Assembly: GCA_015061765.1 (NCBI GenBank)
Contig: SUVZ01000055.1
Span: 1-13,695, forward strand
Direction: 5' to 3'
DNA length: 13,695 nt
Source of the DNA: Lentisphaerota bacterium
GTDB lineage: Bacteria > Verrucomicrobiota > Kiritimatiellia > RFP12 > UBA1067
Below the pieces are notes generated by a model. That model made no database searches. It was not told the origin of the DNA and worked only from the letters and a program-made list of their open reading frames with translations. Positions 13,430 through 13,695 of the stretch are shown here, in pieces. Position 1 is the stretch's first letter. The number at the start of each line of letters is the position of its first letter. The position numbers were made by a program, and so were the translations under genes.

Positions 13430-13695
13430 ATGAATCGTATCCGGCGACATAACCAGCGAAAAAACGGCGTCCTTCCGGGGAGGGTCGTTCTGCTGTCTGC
13501 AGTGGTGATGTTCCATTGCGTTCGGGCACAGGTGATATCTGACGCAGACCGCCCGGAGACGTGGTTCCACCTGATCGGCGGAAATGTTTCGAAGGCGGGG
13601 CTTGTCGCAGATCTGGAGGCGGTCAAGGCGGCCGGCATTGGAGGCATTCAGTTCTTTCATGGCCGTGGAGGCCGTTGGGAAGGGGTTTCAAGGCA
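13430..13695 (+). CDS. GH106-type alpha-L-rhamnosidase, N-terminal fragment (cut by window end)
   Basis: 88 complete codons are visible. Residues 1-33 look like a signal peptide: a basic start (MNRIRRHNQRKNG), the hydrophobic core VVLLSAVVMF and VRA before the cleavage site. The mature part begins RPETWFHLIGGNVSKAG (44-60) and continues DLEAVKAAGIGGIQFF (64-79), which matches the N-terminal pattern W-x-W-x-x-G-x-x-t-x-x-G-i-x-x-D-L-E-x-m-k-x-x-G-I-G-G of GH106 enzymes. It starts 33 nt after the fusion hydrolase stop and is probably in the same operon; AAGG at 13411-13414 is a weak, distant ribosome site. The family call rests on this short segment, and related large hydrolases share a similar beginning. 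Confidence 0.65.
   Translation, partial: MNRIRRHNQRKNGVLPGRVVLLSAVVMFHCVRAQVISDADRPETWFHLIGGNVSKAGLVADLEAVKAAGIGGIQFFHGRGGRWEGVSR

Overview
This is a GC-rich (roughly 55-60% by eye) bacterial chromosomal window with no RNA genes, insertion sequences or CRISPR arrays that I can see. The mix of genes suggests a carbohydrate-degrading, Gram-negative member of the PVC group (Verrucomicrobiota, Kiritimatiellota or Lentisphaerota): secreted plant-glycan hydrolases beside an SSS symporter and a NanA-type lyase, several AraC regulators, a GspG-like pseudopilin-domain protein, and HrpB. That taxonomic guess is inference only; no marker gene is present.

Left half (1-5212, all + strand) is mainly housekeeping. 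It holds the 3' part of the ATP-dependent helicase gene hrpB, a pyrimidine-nucleoside (thymidine) phosphorylase, a GspG-like protein with an unusual N-terminus that starts one base after the phosphorylase stop, the KDPG/KHG aldolase gene eda, and a stand-alone CoaB (phosphopantothenate-cysteine ligase) gene that starts one base after the eda stop.

Right half (5239-13695) looks like a glycan-use locus. An AraC-family regulator on the - strand converges on coaB and is divergent from a second AraC-family regulator on the + strand. Downstream on the + strand come an SSS sodium/solute symporter, a NanA-like 2-keto-acid lyase (4-bp ATGA overlap with the symporter), a 1192-residue exported protein that joins a GH127-type (beta-L-arabinofuranosidase-like) module to a GH78-type (alpha-L-rhamnosidase-like) module, and the exported N-terminus of a GH106-type alpha-L-rhamnosidase cut by the window end. 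My working model is that the exported enzymes strip L-arabinofuranose and L-rhamnose from a plant glycan, and that a released 3-deoxy-2-keto sugar acid enters through the symporter and is split by the lyase to pyruvate plus an aldehyde. Rhamnogalacturonan II side chains C (Rha-Kdo) and D (Araf-Dha) fit this enzyme set strikingly well; this is a hypothesis, not an observation.

A second theme is regulatory. Five transcription starts share an extended -10 element (TGnTAnAAT, mostly TGGTATAAT) with a similar GC-rich discriminator. In three of them an ATG lies exactly 7 nt after the hexamer, so transcripts are predicted to be leaderless or nearly so. In front of the symporter that ATG opens an out-of-frame 7-codon ORF instead of the symporter gene.
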